Shown here: in pieces, positions 45,847 to 58,010 of the stretch
Layout of the letters: each line of letters starts with the position of its first letter
How positions within the stretch are numbered: the stretch's first letter is position 1
Source of the DNA: Lunularia cruciata
Taxonomy: Eukaryota; Streptophyta; Marchantiopsida; Lunulariales; Lunulariaceae
Direction of reading: 5' to 3'
NCBI GenBank assembly: GCA_948567375.1
Contig: OX419760.1
Location: 2,542,001-2,606,000, forward strand
DNA length: 64,000 nucleotides
Notes under the pieces: model-generated
Database searches by the model: none
Seen by the model: the letters and a program-made list of their open reading frames with translations, nothing else
Told to the model about the DNA's origin: nothing
Program-made: the position numbers and the translations under genes

Positions 45847-45998
45847 TCCAGTTTACTTTCGTCAATTTACGAAGATCCCGATTGAAGTACCGCAAAAACT
45901 ACCTGCGCTCACCTGAAGATTACGCTGACTTCTTAATCATCCGTAACACTACAGAGAAATTCAGGCTGAATAGGCATCAGTAAGCAGGCAATTTCCCT

Positions 45999-46259
45999 TC
46001 AAAATGACGACGAAAACTCTCCTTTTCCACCTCTAACCACAATATGAGCCTGTACAAGGAAAATGACACTTCTCATGTGCGTGTGTCTGTCTCTCTTGTC
46101 AAATTTCTCGAAGAAACGAGAGAGGTGTAGACAGCAAAACCCAACAAACAGCCCTCTATTCAGCCGCGCACAACCCAAAGTTTTTCTCCCTCGCGCAAAT
46201 GAACCACTCCCCTCAAAGATATTTTCTCGTTCCTGCACCAGAATCAGTGCGTAAACCAA
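45999..46259 (-). other. Possible upstream open reading frame
   Basis: An 86-codon frame in the presumed 5' leader of the 44884-45846 gene, between the promoter-like motifs and the main ATG. No domain is visible. If the leader is unspliced it could reduce translation of the main frame. It may equally be chance. Confidence 0.25.
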
Positions 46260-46388
46260 TTACAGCAGGCAGCTGTGTGTCGACACAATCGTGAGGGGCA
46301 AGAAAGTTAATTCCGGACAAAAGGAGAAGGAAGGAGAAAACGAAGAAGACACAGTCAATCAGTCACTCATGAGTATCGGCGGACTTCT

Positions 46389-46404
46389 ACTTATAGTCCA
46401 CGTG
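46389..46404 (-). promoter_or_regulatory. Putative promoter: G-box and TATA box
   Basis: The minus strand reads CACGTG (46404-46399) then CTATAAGT (46396-46389), about 545 bp upstream of the ATG at 45846. G-boxes bind bHLH and bZIP factors in plants. The two motifs are unusually close, so one may be fortuitous. Confidence 0.4.
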
Positions 46405-46409
46405 TGACC

Positions 46410-49080
46410 CCCTCCAAGTTGGACCAAACGAGATGAAATGTAAGGAACGCTCTGTCACCATCCTTGTATGTCTACCAAATGTTGTGCTCTCCGCTGTTAC
46501 ACATTTTACGCTCGTCAAGACTTTATACTCAATCAGCAGACCCGTCCGACCCCGTTCCCCACCTGGTGGACTAAAGCACGATATGGGCAGTTACTCTTGC
46601 CCTACTTTTTTTCGTTAATCATTATTCTTAATTTCTCTAATATTCCCTCCCCAGTACACTACTGTAGTATTATACGCTCGCGGGCTCCCCGGTTGTTACG
46701 TTATGCTCAACGCCGACGGAAGGTTGCCTGGAGAGTAAGATCGAAATGCACCATATCCGTGCGCTGAAACGCAGTGGAGCAGGTGGCCCCAAAATGTCCA
46801 TAGTAAACTCTTGCAGCGACCGAATCAGTGGGCCATATCCCCTTCCAAGCGGGGATGCTGTCATTTGGCATAGAACAAACAAGAACATGCCATTGAAGGG
46901 ACTCCCACCTTCATCGGTAATTTGATCGACATATTGCGGTGGGAGATCGCTTCCTTTTGCTTGAAATATCTTGAGGAGGAGGTTTTATGATGCAGTTTTG
47001 CGTCACTCCTGTACGCAGTTCCATAGTTTTGGGAACGGCATTTATTGATTAGGGGTAGTTTCTGCGTAGGTATGATAGGCACAAAAAGTATGATTCGAGG
47101 AGGACGTTTGAAATTTCACGGACATTTTCTAAATGCTCTATTCGCCGTGATTTACGCCCGCAGCGGTATTGTCTTTTGGTTGCTCAAGTGTGCATTACAG
47201 TACTTGCTAGCAATGGTCCTAAAATAGTATGGATCTGCATCGGCCATTTCTAAGAGACATGTTGTCGGTCGAGACATTTCAGTCTTCAAGGAATCGTGTC
47301 CTGCGGAGTACACTGGTTGTGTGCATTGCACCAAGCATGAACACGATTAGGGAAGGACTTGTGGGAATAAGCAATGCATCAAGAACCGGGTGAAGATAGT
47401 TTGAGGTAGAAAGGGGAGCAACAGAAGGACAGGTATGGAATGAAAGAAAGGGTGCAAAACGAGAAAAGTGCCCTGGAATATCTTGAGCCGGCAGATAAAG
47501 TTACAGACTCCTCGAAGGGATGAAACTCATAGGTTGAAGGAAAGGAGAAGGGCGACCGCGTAGAGAAAACGAAGGTTGGAAAGATCCCATCAAGCCGAAG
47601 GAAAAGGACCTCATAGGTTGAAGGAAATGGCTGGAAGCTGGAAGTCGCTCCACAGCAGGAACCGGTACCGGTAGACTTCAACCCTAATGCGCAGTTGGTG
47701 GGCACTTGCAGGGTTTAGCGAGAATAGTAGCGGTATATCCAAGGAAGGATGCAATGGCACCTGGAGGAGATAGAGATGTGCAAGGTGCAACGACGTTACG
47801 GCTAGGTTACAGCAACAGGCACCCCGGCTTGTCATATGTCCATAAGAATAGCAACGAGGGTATATGACATGACATGACATGGAATAAGTGTCGAGTGTAG
47901 CGACAGAGAACTCGTCATATAGATTGATTTCAAAGGCTGCATGGTGAAGGGACGGATGACATGGCCACTAGGTAGACCAGAGGTCGAGTCCACTTTGCTA
48001 GAAGTTTAAGAGGACAGGCTCTTCTCGGTACATGCCGCACGCAGTTATTTCGCGATGAACCTGATCGATGTTGTGGAAGGGTGCCTTCAGGAGGTCAAAC
48101 GATATGCTGCCGATGATGCACAATTTGAAAAATTTGGCATTTAAACTATGGACGAAAAAGACAGGTGGACCACGGTCTGAGAGACATCTGCAAAAGCACC
48201 CTTGCTTTATTCACACCATCATGTAGCCAATGCCTAAACCCAATGCGCTTACCTGTATTGACGATGTTTGGGTGTAGAAACCTTACGGAAGATGTAGGAG
48301 AGGAAGGGGGGAACGAAGGATGTCCAGTGGCGAAGCTAGGTTTGCACGGCGGTTGGAGACAGGAAAATGTCTAGGAAGCCGTAGATCATTAATGCAGTAA
48401 ATCTTTCTGTGCAGAGATTTCACATTGCAGCACAGGACACACTAAATGAATCGCATTTTGTTTGGCGGCTCTAGACGGTCATCAGTATTGACACGCCGTG
48501 AAGTATAGTTTTCCTCCGTCTGTGCTGACCTCGAAATCTTGGGTCGAACAACCGACTCGAAGATTAGATTCAGATCTTCAGCCTAACTTTGGTCGCATCC
48601 AAGTTGGGTCAATAAAGTAATTACAAACACGTGGTGGTGTAGCGACTCAGGCCGCTTGGACTAGTAAATCCCTACTGAGTGCTTCGTTACGGATCGTATT
48701 GATGTGCCAAACAGGTTGTATCTTACGACCTCGCTTCACTTGGCGCGACTTTGCCACTGTGCATAAAGCCGACCTTCTTCAGAGTATAGAACAATAACCA
48801 CTTCTATTCGGTACCCTGGTTATCCAAAATCCACTAACCGAACTTCTTTCACGCCTACCTCTTTATGTTGGATCCATAATCAGAACCGCCTCTTCAACAC
48901 CACTCGAATACTCCCACTCACAATACGAAAAGGGAAATACAAGGCTTACATGATAATCATAGTACAACAGCACTGGTCATCACTCACTATTGAAAAGGGA
49001 ATACAAGGACTACCTAACACTCATATACAACAATACTCGTCAATCAATAAAGCGGAATACCAAGAAACAACAGACCAATA
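46410..49080. other. GC-balanced low-copy region
   Basis: No supported gene. Short frames on both strands lack domains. Includes the direct-repeat-flanked insert at 47526-47627 and a TGACA repeat at 47868-47880. Confidence 0.45.
47526..47627 (+). repeat. 66-bp insert flanked by 18-bp direct repeats
   Basis: CTCATAGGTTGAAGGAAA occurs exactly at 47526-47543 and 47610-47627. The enclosed 66 bp shares GGGCGACCGCGTAGA and CCCATCAAGCCG with the insert at 30963-31043, while the flanking repeats are different. The same core with locus-specific duplications at two sites points to insertion rather than local duplication. Confidence 0.75.
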
Positions 49081-49085
49081 AATAC

Positions 49086-49260
49086 GAGGCGCAGAATAGG
49101 CCAAAGAAAGAAGGAGCACAAAGCCTCCAAAGAGAGGGCAGAGCCTCAAAGCAAACAAGGCGCAGGAAAACGCAAAGAAAGAAGGGGCACGATGCCTCAA
49201 AGCAAAAAAAATCTTAAGGATAAGGCACGAAGTCTCCAAAGAGAGGGCAAAGCCTCCAAC
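49086..49260 (+). repeat. Imperfect repeat, about 72-bp period, purine-rich
   Basis: Two to three units with GGCGCAG, CAAAGAAAGAAGG and CCTCCAAAGAGAGGGCA phrases. It gives a Lys/Arg-rich open frame (48990-49217) that is best explained by the repeat. Confidence 0.65.
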
Positions 49261-49269
49261 CAAAAATAT

Positions 49270-50728
49270 TATAAGAGATCAACGAGAAGTAGAATGACAT
49301 AAAAACGTTGAATCGTATGACAAAGGGCGGAAGTTTCTCGATGCGGAGGGAAGTCTCGGTGCCAATGCGCGCCTATGCATAACATTGTTTGCGAATGTTA
49401 TCTATGTATGATCGTGTTTCTAAGTGGTGTAAAATGATTCATATTCTTAACCTAATCTATGATGTAAAAATAGCCTCCTAAATCATAGTGACCTCCTTCT
49501 GCAATGCATCTTGAACTGCCTCTTGAATAAGATCATCAATCTGATTGTCCAACATCAACTTATATGTGAATAATGGCAAAATTTTCAAATAAAAAGGTAC
49601 TGGCTTGCTAAATTATAATGGCTTTTCTCCTCTACAATTAATATGCTATTAATATAATTACAAAAATTGATACAAAATTAAATTTCTGAATTCAAAGAGC
49701 ACAAAACAGATCTCTTCTAAAGATTTTTTTTTTCTAGCTTTTCATATAACTTGTCTTAGTCTTTCCTTGCAATCATGTAAAAGTAGCAATTAGCAAAGGT
49801 ATAATAACTCATAGGTCCAATTAACCCTATTAGAGTTTGAGAAATGATTGATAATGAATATGGCACCATCTTTATATACCAACAATTACATCAAAAATGA
49901 ACTATTGATAACTAATAGGATAAAGAAAATTCTATTATTTTCAAATATAAAAATAATTCAATTGGTAAGAAATGATATATGAAGAATAAATTTCAAGGAT
50001 CACATGAAACCTTTCTATCCATTTCTTTTCTAGTTTTCTATCAAATGGTTGAGCCTTGGTAATTTTACTTTGGTAGATAAGGACTTTATAGCTAGACATC
50101 ACTTATTCCAAAAAGATGATATATATTTTAAGCCTTGAAGGATCATACTATCTTCTATTTATCTATATAGAACTACAAGTAAGCATTATAGAATGGAGAT
50201 TACAAGGATTAGATAACTCTACTTTGTAGGACTTAATTTTACCTATAATTTTATGATTCTAGAGAAGAAGATAGACCATCCTCTCACTGGAATAATTTTC
50301 TATGCTTATGGCTTCACTTCTATAGTAAAACTAGATTCTTTTTTCAAATAAAAATTGAACTCAAAGAGCCAATCTAAGGTAAAAGTAAAGTTATGATCTC
50401 ACAACAATTCAGCTCAAAAAACAAACCTTATTTACCATTGTCTTATCTCACAAGATGTGAATGTTTTGATATTCTCTATTCCTTATCTTCATAATCTCAT
50501 AAATTTATTAGAAAAGAAAAGAAATTATATTTTGCTAAAAAATAATAGATTTTATATATAAATACAAATGAGATAAGAAGCACAAAGAATAGCAAAAAGA
50601 AGATCAAAATATACCAATAAGCTATATAAAGAGTACCCAAAGGAGGAAAATAAGGTTAAAGTTCAAGCATTTAATGCATGATTTATCTTATTGCATCTAG
50701 GATATCAAAATTATTTAAGTGTTATATA

Positions 50729-50774
<46 letters not shown>

Positions 50775-51388
50775 GAAACTAGGATGTTTGAATTGTATAA
50801 GTTATATTCCTTACACACAAGAGTACCCAAAGAAGAATCACATTAACAAATATCTCTAAAGTAGAATGCATAAGTGTACTACCATTTAGGAAAGTGATAG
50901 GACATTCTTGTGACTTAGTACGGTAAGCATATTATGTGTATTGTACTATATATCTATAGATCCATATATTTACAAGGCAAGAGAACAAAAAAGTGACATC
51001 CATAAATACTTTTATGCTTAATTGTTACCATTTTACTCACTGTCTATCCAAGAGAAAAGAATTTGTCTCTATCTAAAAGTAGGTAGTTTTGGAAGAGTAT
51101 ATTCATGCTCTCTAAAGTACATAAAATAGAGATCCATGATTATAACATTCAATACTAAATCATATTGTCTTATACCATATGCAAGTTTATTTTAATTAGA
51201 GTTAACAATAAGGAATTTAATTGCTTCCACTATGTTTAGAACTTATTCTCTTTTATTCATTATAAAAACTACATTCCTATTTGGCATCAAGTGTAGCAAA
51301 CCTCTCTTCTCTAAAAGAGAAAAATTGTCATATACACTTTTACTACACTTAAGGTAATACAATACTCACAAATGAGTGACTAAGATAC
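49270..51388. other. AT-rich gene-free stretch
   Basis: No supported gene. Contains a TA microsatellite at 50727-50772. Ends at the GATAC target duplication of a solo LTR. Confidence 0.6.
50727..50772 (+). repeat. (TA)n microsatellite
   Basis: About 46 bp of nearly uninterrupted TA with one TTTA interruption. Confidence 0.9.
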
Positions 51389-51799
51389 TCTAAAAGACCA
51401 AGGCCGAGGAGAGAAATAGGAGAATGGAAACTCACATTGGGACACTTGAATGAGGGAAAACTCTAAATGCCTAGCATGAGCTTTGGCTTTGGTATTTATA
51501 TGTAGCATACAAGGCCCTTGAGAAGCTTCTCAAGAAGCTTCTTTGAGCCACTTTCTTAGAGTGCAAGCCAAGTTAACTAGGAAGCTTCTCAAGAAGCTTC
51601 CTTCTAGAAGTCGCCTACTTGGTGTACAAGCTAAGCTAGTTAGAAGCTTCTAGAAGCTACCTACTTGAGGTGCAAGTTAACTAGTTGGGAAGCTTTCCAA
51701 GAAGCTTCCTAGATGCTTCTAGAATATTCTAGGCTAATTTGGCTTATTCTCTATTTCATTAGCCTTACTAACTACGTCGCTAAACTCCATATTGTTATA
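51389..51799 (-). mobile_element. Solo LTR A3 (family A) with 5-bp target duplication
   Basis: 411 bp, closely matching the A1 and A2 LTRs, in minus orientation and flanked by perfect GATAC repeats (51384-51388 and 51800-51804). Heat-shock elements persist: GAAgcTTCtaGAA at 51643-51655 and TTCtaGAAtaTTC at 51717-51729. Terminal bases have changed (TATAACA... and ...TTTTAGA on the minus strand). Formed by LTR-LTR recombination. Confidence 0.95.
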
Positions 51800-51804
51800 G
51801 ATAC

Positions 51805-52549
51805 AAATGTATGGACCTAACATCATTTTCATAAAGAAAGCATCTATTGCAATGTGTAATATAATAATGTATGGTTGAGCTAAGATCCAAGAACCTATAT
51901 CCTTGCCAAGCAAGAGTAAAGATATATCCTAGTAACACAAGCAATAGATGTATTAATTGAAAGAGAAGGTATAGCATGTAAAATTATAGATTTATTAAAG
52001 AATACTAGAAACCTCAGGTATAGTCAAAAGTAATAAGAAAAAAGGACTCAATATTTCCATAAACTATCTCTTGTCTACCTCAAAGTTATCTAGAGAAGAA
52101 AACCAATCCTCCAATTGCACTTTAAAATTTTCAAGAATAAGCTTATTAACAACCAAAAAACAAGAGAGAGCAAAGTTGTATAGGAGTTAAACTATCTAAA
52201 ATTTTGCAAGTGTTATCTTTGCCATGAATATTAGGCTTACATATCCACACAAATTAGATAAACATATTTTTTGTGTGCAAAGTTCTTTATCACACATTCC
52301 CAAATTCTTGGTCTTATGGAATCACCAAAGACTCTCAAAATCTTCTTATCCAAGGCTCTCAAGTATAATATAAAAGTAAAGGAAGGAGAACCATTCAAGG
52401 TAGTTAGGCTAATGAACAAGTAATAACTTAGTAGAGATGCCAAACGCCACCTAAGATCTCTTAACAGAATAATGTTGTATACACTTGTCTTATTTACGAG
52501 TGTTGTTGTAGTAGCACAAGATAAAGTCCTCAGATCTTATTAGTACATA
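51805..52549. other. AT-rich spacer between A3 and A4
   Basis: No gene or known repeat recognised. Confidence 0.5.
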
Positions 52550-52955
52550 AGTAATAATATAGAGTTAGCAAAAGCTAATATGGAGTTAGTAGGAGCTAAA
52601 TATAGCTAGAAGGAGGTAGAACTAACATATATCTAGTAAATTCTAAGAATATTTTAGAAGCATTGTAGGAAGTTTCTTGATGAGAAGCTTCTAGGAACTT
52701 TCAAAAGACTGAATAACATGTACACTAAGTTGACGGCTGGTTTAACTTACATGTTAAGTAAATAACTAGCTAAGCTTGTACTCCAAGAAAGGTGGCTTCT
52801 AGAGAGAATCTTCCTTGGATGCCTAATGTTAACCTTGTACCTAAGTTTCCTATAAATACCAAAGTTCAAAGTCAATCTAGGCATTTAGAGTTTTCCTCAT
52901 TTGAGAATCCCAATGTGATATTCCGTTCTCTTATGTATCTCTTTGGTCTTTTACC
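52550..52955 (+). repeat. 5' LTR of A4
   Basis: 406 bp. It ends GGTCTTTTACC before a degenerate primer binding site CGGTAGTAGAGA (52957-52968). It contains CCTATAAATACC (TATA) near 52850 and matches the 3' LTR and the A5 LTR. Confidence 0.85.
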
Positions 52956-53228
52956 TCGGTAGTAGAGAAGGAATGGGATGGATAGAATCTATGGAACACC
53001 AAATCCATTTCCTCTAAACCTTTAGGAATTTTGTGTCTATTAACTACCTAAGCATCATTTTATGCAATTCATCATTCATGTTTTGGTAAAAAAATTCTAA
53101 ATATAATCAGTTTGTTCCATGAACCATTAATCCTTTGAATTGTAACCTACATAGAGTGATAGACATGTTGTATTTACAAATTAACTTAGATATTTGTAAG
53201 TAAATAGTTTGGTAGAGTAGTGGAAGCT

Positions 53229-54130
53229 ATGGTGACAATGCCTAAAGTCATCATTGCTATACAAAAATAGACAGAACATCTTATTTGATTGTTAAAAAAG
53301 AGAGATAGTGAGTGCTAATGATAAAATCAAATAGAGAGAGAAAGCAATTTCTACAAAGAAGAAGATTGAGTGCATTTTCCAAAGCCCAAGCCATTTAAAG
53401 GTAAGAATTCATCAAATGCAATGGAGAACTTTGTATTTGATTGTGAGTGGGATTGTAAAGGTACAAATCTTTTAGATGAGCAAAGATGGATCTTCTCAAC
53501 TTCAAGTCAATCAAAAAGAGTGGCTAAACTATGGTGGCAATTTTGGGTGGACTAGACTCAACAATAATTTGTTGCACTAATTTAGACATGGTTGGACTTC
53601 AAGAGTGAAATCATCTGGAGGTTCCAAGCCATGAATGGTGTATGAGTTATAAGAGATCAACTTGTAAAATTGGGACAAGTTGGCTCTATATAGAGCTACA
53701 TCTCTCAATTTCAAAACACCATTATGTTGATTCCAAACATACATAGAGGCAAATACTTAGATTGGTTTGTGAGAGGCTTGAAATTGCACACCAAATTAGA
53801 AGTAACCATGCGCAAACCCAAGCATATGGAAGAAACAATGTAGATTGTTGAGTGCTTTGACCCCTTGGCTATTGCAACTTGGTCTCAACTTAGACCTTTG
53901 CAAAACCTACAAATGCACCAAGCATGTGTAGACTAGCTAACACCAATGGAAATTGATGTCATCCAATGGAGGCCACTTGGTAAAATAGATCAAGGATGGT
54001 TGTAATAAAATAGTAGTTTTTATTATTATTGGCATATTAGACATCTCATTGTTTAATGTCCAAGCAAGAGTATATTGACCTTGACCTATCATCCAAATGG
54101 AGTTCTTGGAATGATGATCATCAAATTGAA
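53229..54130 (+). pseudogene. A4 gag remnant
   Basis: Starts at ATG 53229 (MVTMPKVIIAIQK) and aligns with A1 gag. The capsid piece NFVFDCEWD and KLWWQFW is at 53370-53555, and the rest is interrupted by stops. The zinc knuckle region is poorly preserved. Confidence 0.8.
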
Positions 54131-54138
54131 GAGTCCCA

Positions 54139-54492
54139 ATGAGAGATATCATGACACTTGTTGGGAACATGATTTATTCCAATGGGATTGAAGGCTTCAC
54201 CTACACAAATTTGATTCACTTGCAAGGTATGAAATTTAATCTTGGCTTTAGGATTTTGGTAGATTGTAAGAATTCTCAAAGTTGTATGTCCATGGAATTA
54301 GCAAAGGAATTAGGTAGTTTTATCAAGCCAATGTTAGGTAGAAAATTGGTGATGGTGGATATTAGGAAAGAGCATGCATTCTATACCTCTCATCTTGTTG
54401 CATTCAAGATTGTGAAAGGATATTTAGAGAGCATGAGATTTTTAATAGCTCCTTCACACTTTGATATCTTTATAGGTCTTCCTTGCCTTTAA
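54139..54492 (+). pseudogene. A4 protease remnant
   Basis: Aligns with the A1 protease (SNGIEGFTYTNLIHLQGM). The active site reads LVDCKNS where A1 has LVDSGSS, so catalytic residues are lost. Confidence 0.85.
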
Positions 54493-55363
54493 TGTCATAA
54501 GGTTTAATTTGATTGGATCTAATGATAAATTCAAGTACAATGCCAAGATAAGATTTACAAATTAGATTGTCTAGCAGCTATGAGGAAGACACTTAAAGGT
54601 ATTAAATCCCAAGATGGGAAGTTGTCAATGTAAGAGATGTAGAAAAACTTTGGAACAAGATATTCTCTTTTTTTGCTATATGGATCAATCCAATTTTACA
54701 AGGAGAATTTGATGAGGATCAAAGGCCTCAACAAGTAGTGGTCGATCAGATAGTTCAAGAGATTGTGAATGTATTTCCGGATGATCTTACAAAGGAGTTA
54801 CTTTTTGATCAAGGTATGCCCTTCAAGGTTAAGCTTTTACCAAGTAGTACTCTAGTGAGTAGACCAATCTATTGATTCTCACCCAAGGAGTTAGAAAAGC
54901 TTCAAATAACATTGACCAAGTTGTTGGAGAATTATTTCATACAACATAGTGCATCCCATTTGGGAGCACCAATACTATTTGTTTTGAAGAATGATGGAAG
55001 ACTTAGATTCTATATTAACTATCGTGGTCTCAAAAAAAAAGTTGTGAAGAATGTGTATCCCTTGCCTTGAATTAATGACTTGTTAGATCAATTGAATGGA
55101 TCTCAATAATTCTCAAAGTTGGATCTATAAAGTGGCTACTAGCAAATTCCAATTGATAAAGAAGATGTGCAAAAGATTACTTTTATACAAGGTATGGGCA
55201 TTTCAAATGGAGTGTTTTACTTTTTGGGCTCATTAATGCTCTAGCAATCTTCATGGATCCAATACATTGGGTGTTAGATGGGCTATTGGATTGATATGTG
55301 GTAATGTTCTTGGATGAAATTTTGATTTACATAAGAACACAAGGACAAAACACAAGAACATCA

Positions 55364-55400
55364 AGAAATCAAAGAAATCAAAGAAATCAAAGAAATCTTG
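55364..55400 (+). repeat. Nine-bp tandem repeat AAGAAATCA in RT
   Basis: Four head-to-tail copies expand the RT thumb to a Arg-Asn-Gln repeat. Absent from A1 at this site. Confidence 0.8.
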
Positions 55401-55419
55401 AGAAGACTATTCCAATTGA

Positions 55420-55462
55420 AATTCTACTACAAGAAGTCAAATGGACTTCTTGTAGTAGAATT
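55420..55462. repeat. Perfect 19-bp inverted repeat inside A4 RT
   Basis: Arms 55420-55438 and 55444-55462 are exact complements with loop AAATG. A1 has only the first arm in homologous position, so the second arm is an inverted templated copy. Confidence 0.9.
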
Positions 55463-56369
55463 ATGCCTTTTGGCAAAAGGAATTTATCTTCTTGGACCAT
55501 AAGGTTTCAATGGAGAAAATCAAGATAGAAGAGAAGAAAATCAATGTCATTACTGACCTATCTACTCCTAAGGATGCCATGGAAGTTTGGGATTCAATAG
55601 ATTAGTGAGTTCTTACCAATGTTTCATTCATTATTTTGTTTATATAGTTGTATCATTAATTGACCTCTTGGAGAAGACAACAAGCTTTGACTGGAATACC
55701 AAGCAAGACGAGGCATTCAAGAAACTTAAGGATATGGTATCTTCACAGTCCATCCTCCAACCATACAATCCTCAACTACCTTGTGTAGCTGATTTTGATA
55801 CTTTTAACTTTGTCATTGGAGTTGTGTTGCAATATGTATTCCATATGGATTGCATTCTATAGCCTTTGTATCTAAACGACTAAATACAACAGAAAGGAAT
55901 TGTTCTGCTTAAGATAGAGAACAGTTGGCAATGGTGTATGCAACAAAATTATGACAACATTATCTCTTGGGGAAACATATGATAATATGGACCAATCATA
56001 AACCCTTGTTTTAGACCTTACATTTAGAGCACATGAAGAGTAAAAATCATCAATGGGAGGATCAACTTCAAGTGTTTGACATCAAGCTTGAATACAAATC
56101 AAGCAAGTTCCATATCATTCATCATGCCTTATCAAAATTACTTGATTTGAAGACTCTTCTTGAATCTCTCATAATAGCATCAATTATCATAATGTTGATT
56201 GACTAAGGTCCACATTGAGTTCAAGACTACTTCATAATAAGACTCCTTCTTTCAGTTGTACAAAGTAATCTAACAACATACAATAAGGATTACAATGCTT
56301 TCTTCTTCAATGAAGTGTCTTCTATTTTGTGAGAATTGGATCTATGTTTAATTGAAGAGTCATCTAGAA

Positions 56370-57450
56370 CTTGTACGGTTTCAAGAGGTCCATGAATTAC
56401 TAATTGCTAGTCAAATGAGGACAGACAAGACCGTGAATACCCGTCAACATTAATGGTGGTGGTCCGACATGGCCCAAAAAGTACAAGAGTTTATCCAATC
56501 TCGTGAGAGCTACCAATGTAACAAAGCCAATAACCAAAAGCCAATTGACTCCTTCAACCACTACCACTAATTTAATTCCATCTACCCATTGGGAATATGT
56601 GAGTGTAGATCTCATCAAATCCTTGCAAAAGATAAACCAAGGCCATACAATCATCATATTGTTTGTTGATAACTTTAGCAAGTAGATTCATTTGGCACCT
56701 ACCATGGATATTTTTGATGCTCCAATGTTGGCCAAAATCTACTTTGATACCATCTTCAAGCATCATAGGATGCCAAGGGTTCTCATCTTTGATCATGATC
56801 CTTACTTTAATGATAAATTTTGGCAAGCTCTTTTTAAACTCTCTGGCACCAAGCTTATGGTATTTATAGTCTATAATACTCAAACTGATGGAAAAAAATT
56901 CAGCAAATCATACTTTGGAGGATATGCTGCTTGCTTTTGTCAATGATCACCACACCAATTGGTATACTTGTCTTATGGCTATCAATTTTTCCTACAATAA
57001 TTCCAAGCATGCAAGTTTTAGTTCTCTTACTTGTTCCAAATGCTCCTTTGACATCTTAGGTTCCTCATACTTCCACTTTCTTGTTTCACATATTTACACC
57101 AAGCCAACCAAGTCTTATCTTATTGTTGCTCAAAATTGACAAAAGCACTATGCCTATCAGCATTGTCTCGATCTCACCTCTCAAATAGGCAATAAGGTCA
57201 TGCTTTCTTTTAGTAACCTTCTTGACACTTAGGTTTTTAAACTTACTCCTACTTGGATAGGTCCATTTGATATTACTCAGATCCTTTCTCTTGTTGCTTA
57301 CAAACTTTCACTTCCTAATCACATGTGGATACATCCTATCCTCCATGTTTTGAAGTTAAATTCCTTTGTTTCTAAGTCATCTTCCTTTCCTACTTGTATC
57401 CAACCTCCTTCTCCTCCTCCTATCCCTATTTATGATCATTAAGAATATAA
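56370..57450 (+). pseudogene. A4 integrase remnant with GPF motif
   Basis: Core fragments at 56503-56946 (IKSLQKINQGHT, IFDHDPYFNDKFWQALF) and 56888-57139. The C-terminal WIGPFDI motif with IHPILHVLKL lies near 57255-57360. After a proline-rich linker a short EYKVNLILVA resembles the start of a chromodomain, but the rest is too decayed to confirm. Confidence 0.75.
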
Positions 57451-57627
57451 AGTTAATCTTATTCTTGTGGCCACTAATAACACATTAAGTATAAGTTTCT
57501 TTGAAAAGGATATCACTTTCAAGCCACATGGGGACCTCTTTCACATCTCCAAAATTCTCAAATGGCCATCCTTAACTTTGAAGACTCAATGGCAATGAGG
57601 ACATCACCAAGTAGTGATAGGGGAATA

Positions 57628-58008
57628 TGTAATAATATGGTGCTAAAAAATGAGTCAGTAGCCTAAGCTAAATATAGCAAAAAGGAGGTAGAACTAGCCT
57701 AAGAATTTTCTACAAGCATCCATGAAGCTTTTTGGAACTTTTCAAAGATAGACTAACTTGTATGTCATGCTTATAATTAGCTTAGCTTGCAAGCCAAGTA
57801 AAATGGCTAGCTTAGCTTGTACTCTAAGTAAAGTAACTTCTAGAAGAAAATTTCCTTGGACACTTCTTGTGAATCTTGTACTTAGGTTGCCTATAAATAC
57901 CAAAGTTAAGCTCAAGCTAAGCATTTGGAGTTTTCTTCACTTGAGCATTTCTAATGTGACTTCCATTCCAACCTTCCATTCTCCTATTTCTCTCCCCAAT
58001 CTTTTACA
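57628..58008 (+). repeat. 3' LTR of A4
   Basis: 381 bp, TGTAATAATATGG...CTTTTACA, preceded by GATAGGGGAATA (purine-rich). It is followed directly by integrase sequence of A5 rather than host DNA. Confidence 0.85.
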
Positions 58009-58010
58009 CA

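Larger units (their letters stand above)
54680..56150 (+). pseudogene. A4 RT and RNase H remnant
   Basis: RT homology begins near 54760 and the active-site region reads MFLDEILIY at 55300-55325, so the second Asp is Glu. Just downstream are a 9-bp tandem expansion (55364-55400) and a perfect fold-back duplication (55420-55462). RNase H (55587-56130) has DFDTF and TNHKPLF in place of the acidic motifs. Non-functional. Confidence 0.85.
52550..58008 (+). mobile_element. Ty3 retrotransposon A4 (divergent family A) with both LTRs
   Basis: Plus-strand element: 5' LTR 52550-52955, degenerate primer binding site, gag, protease, RT, RNase H, integrase and a 3' LTR 57628-58008. All genes are decayed. 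It is related to A1 at protein level but clearly diverged, and its LTRs have lost most perfect heat-shock elements. Outer flanks (ACATA and CAAGA) do not match, so the two LTRs may not derive from one clean insertion. Confidence 0.9.

Noticed and set aside
48990..49217. Lys/Arg-rich 75-residue protein
   Set aside because: The frame is produced by a purine-rich repeat and has no protein-like features.
57390..57480. Chromodomain in A4
   Set aside because: Only a short EYKVNLILVA resembles one; the aromatic cage and remainder are not recognisable.
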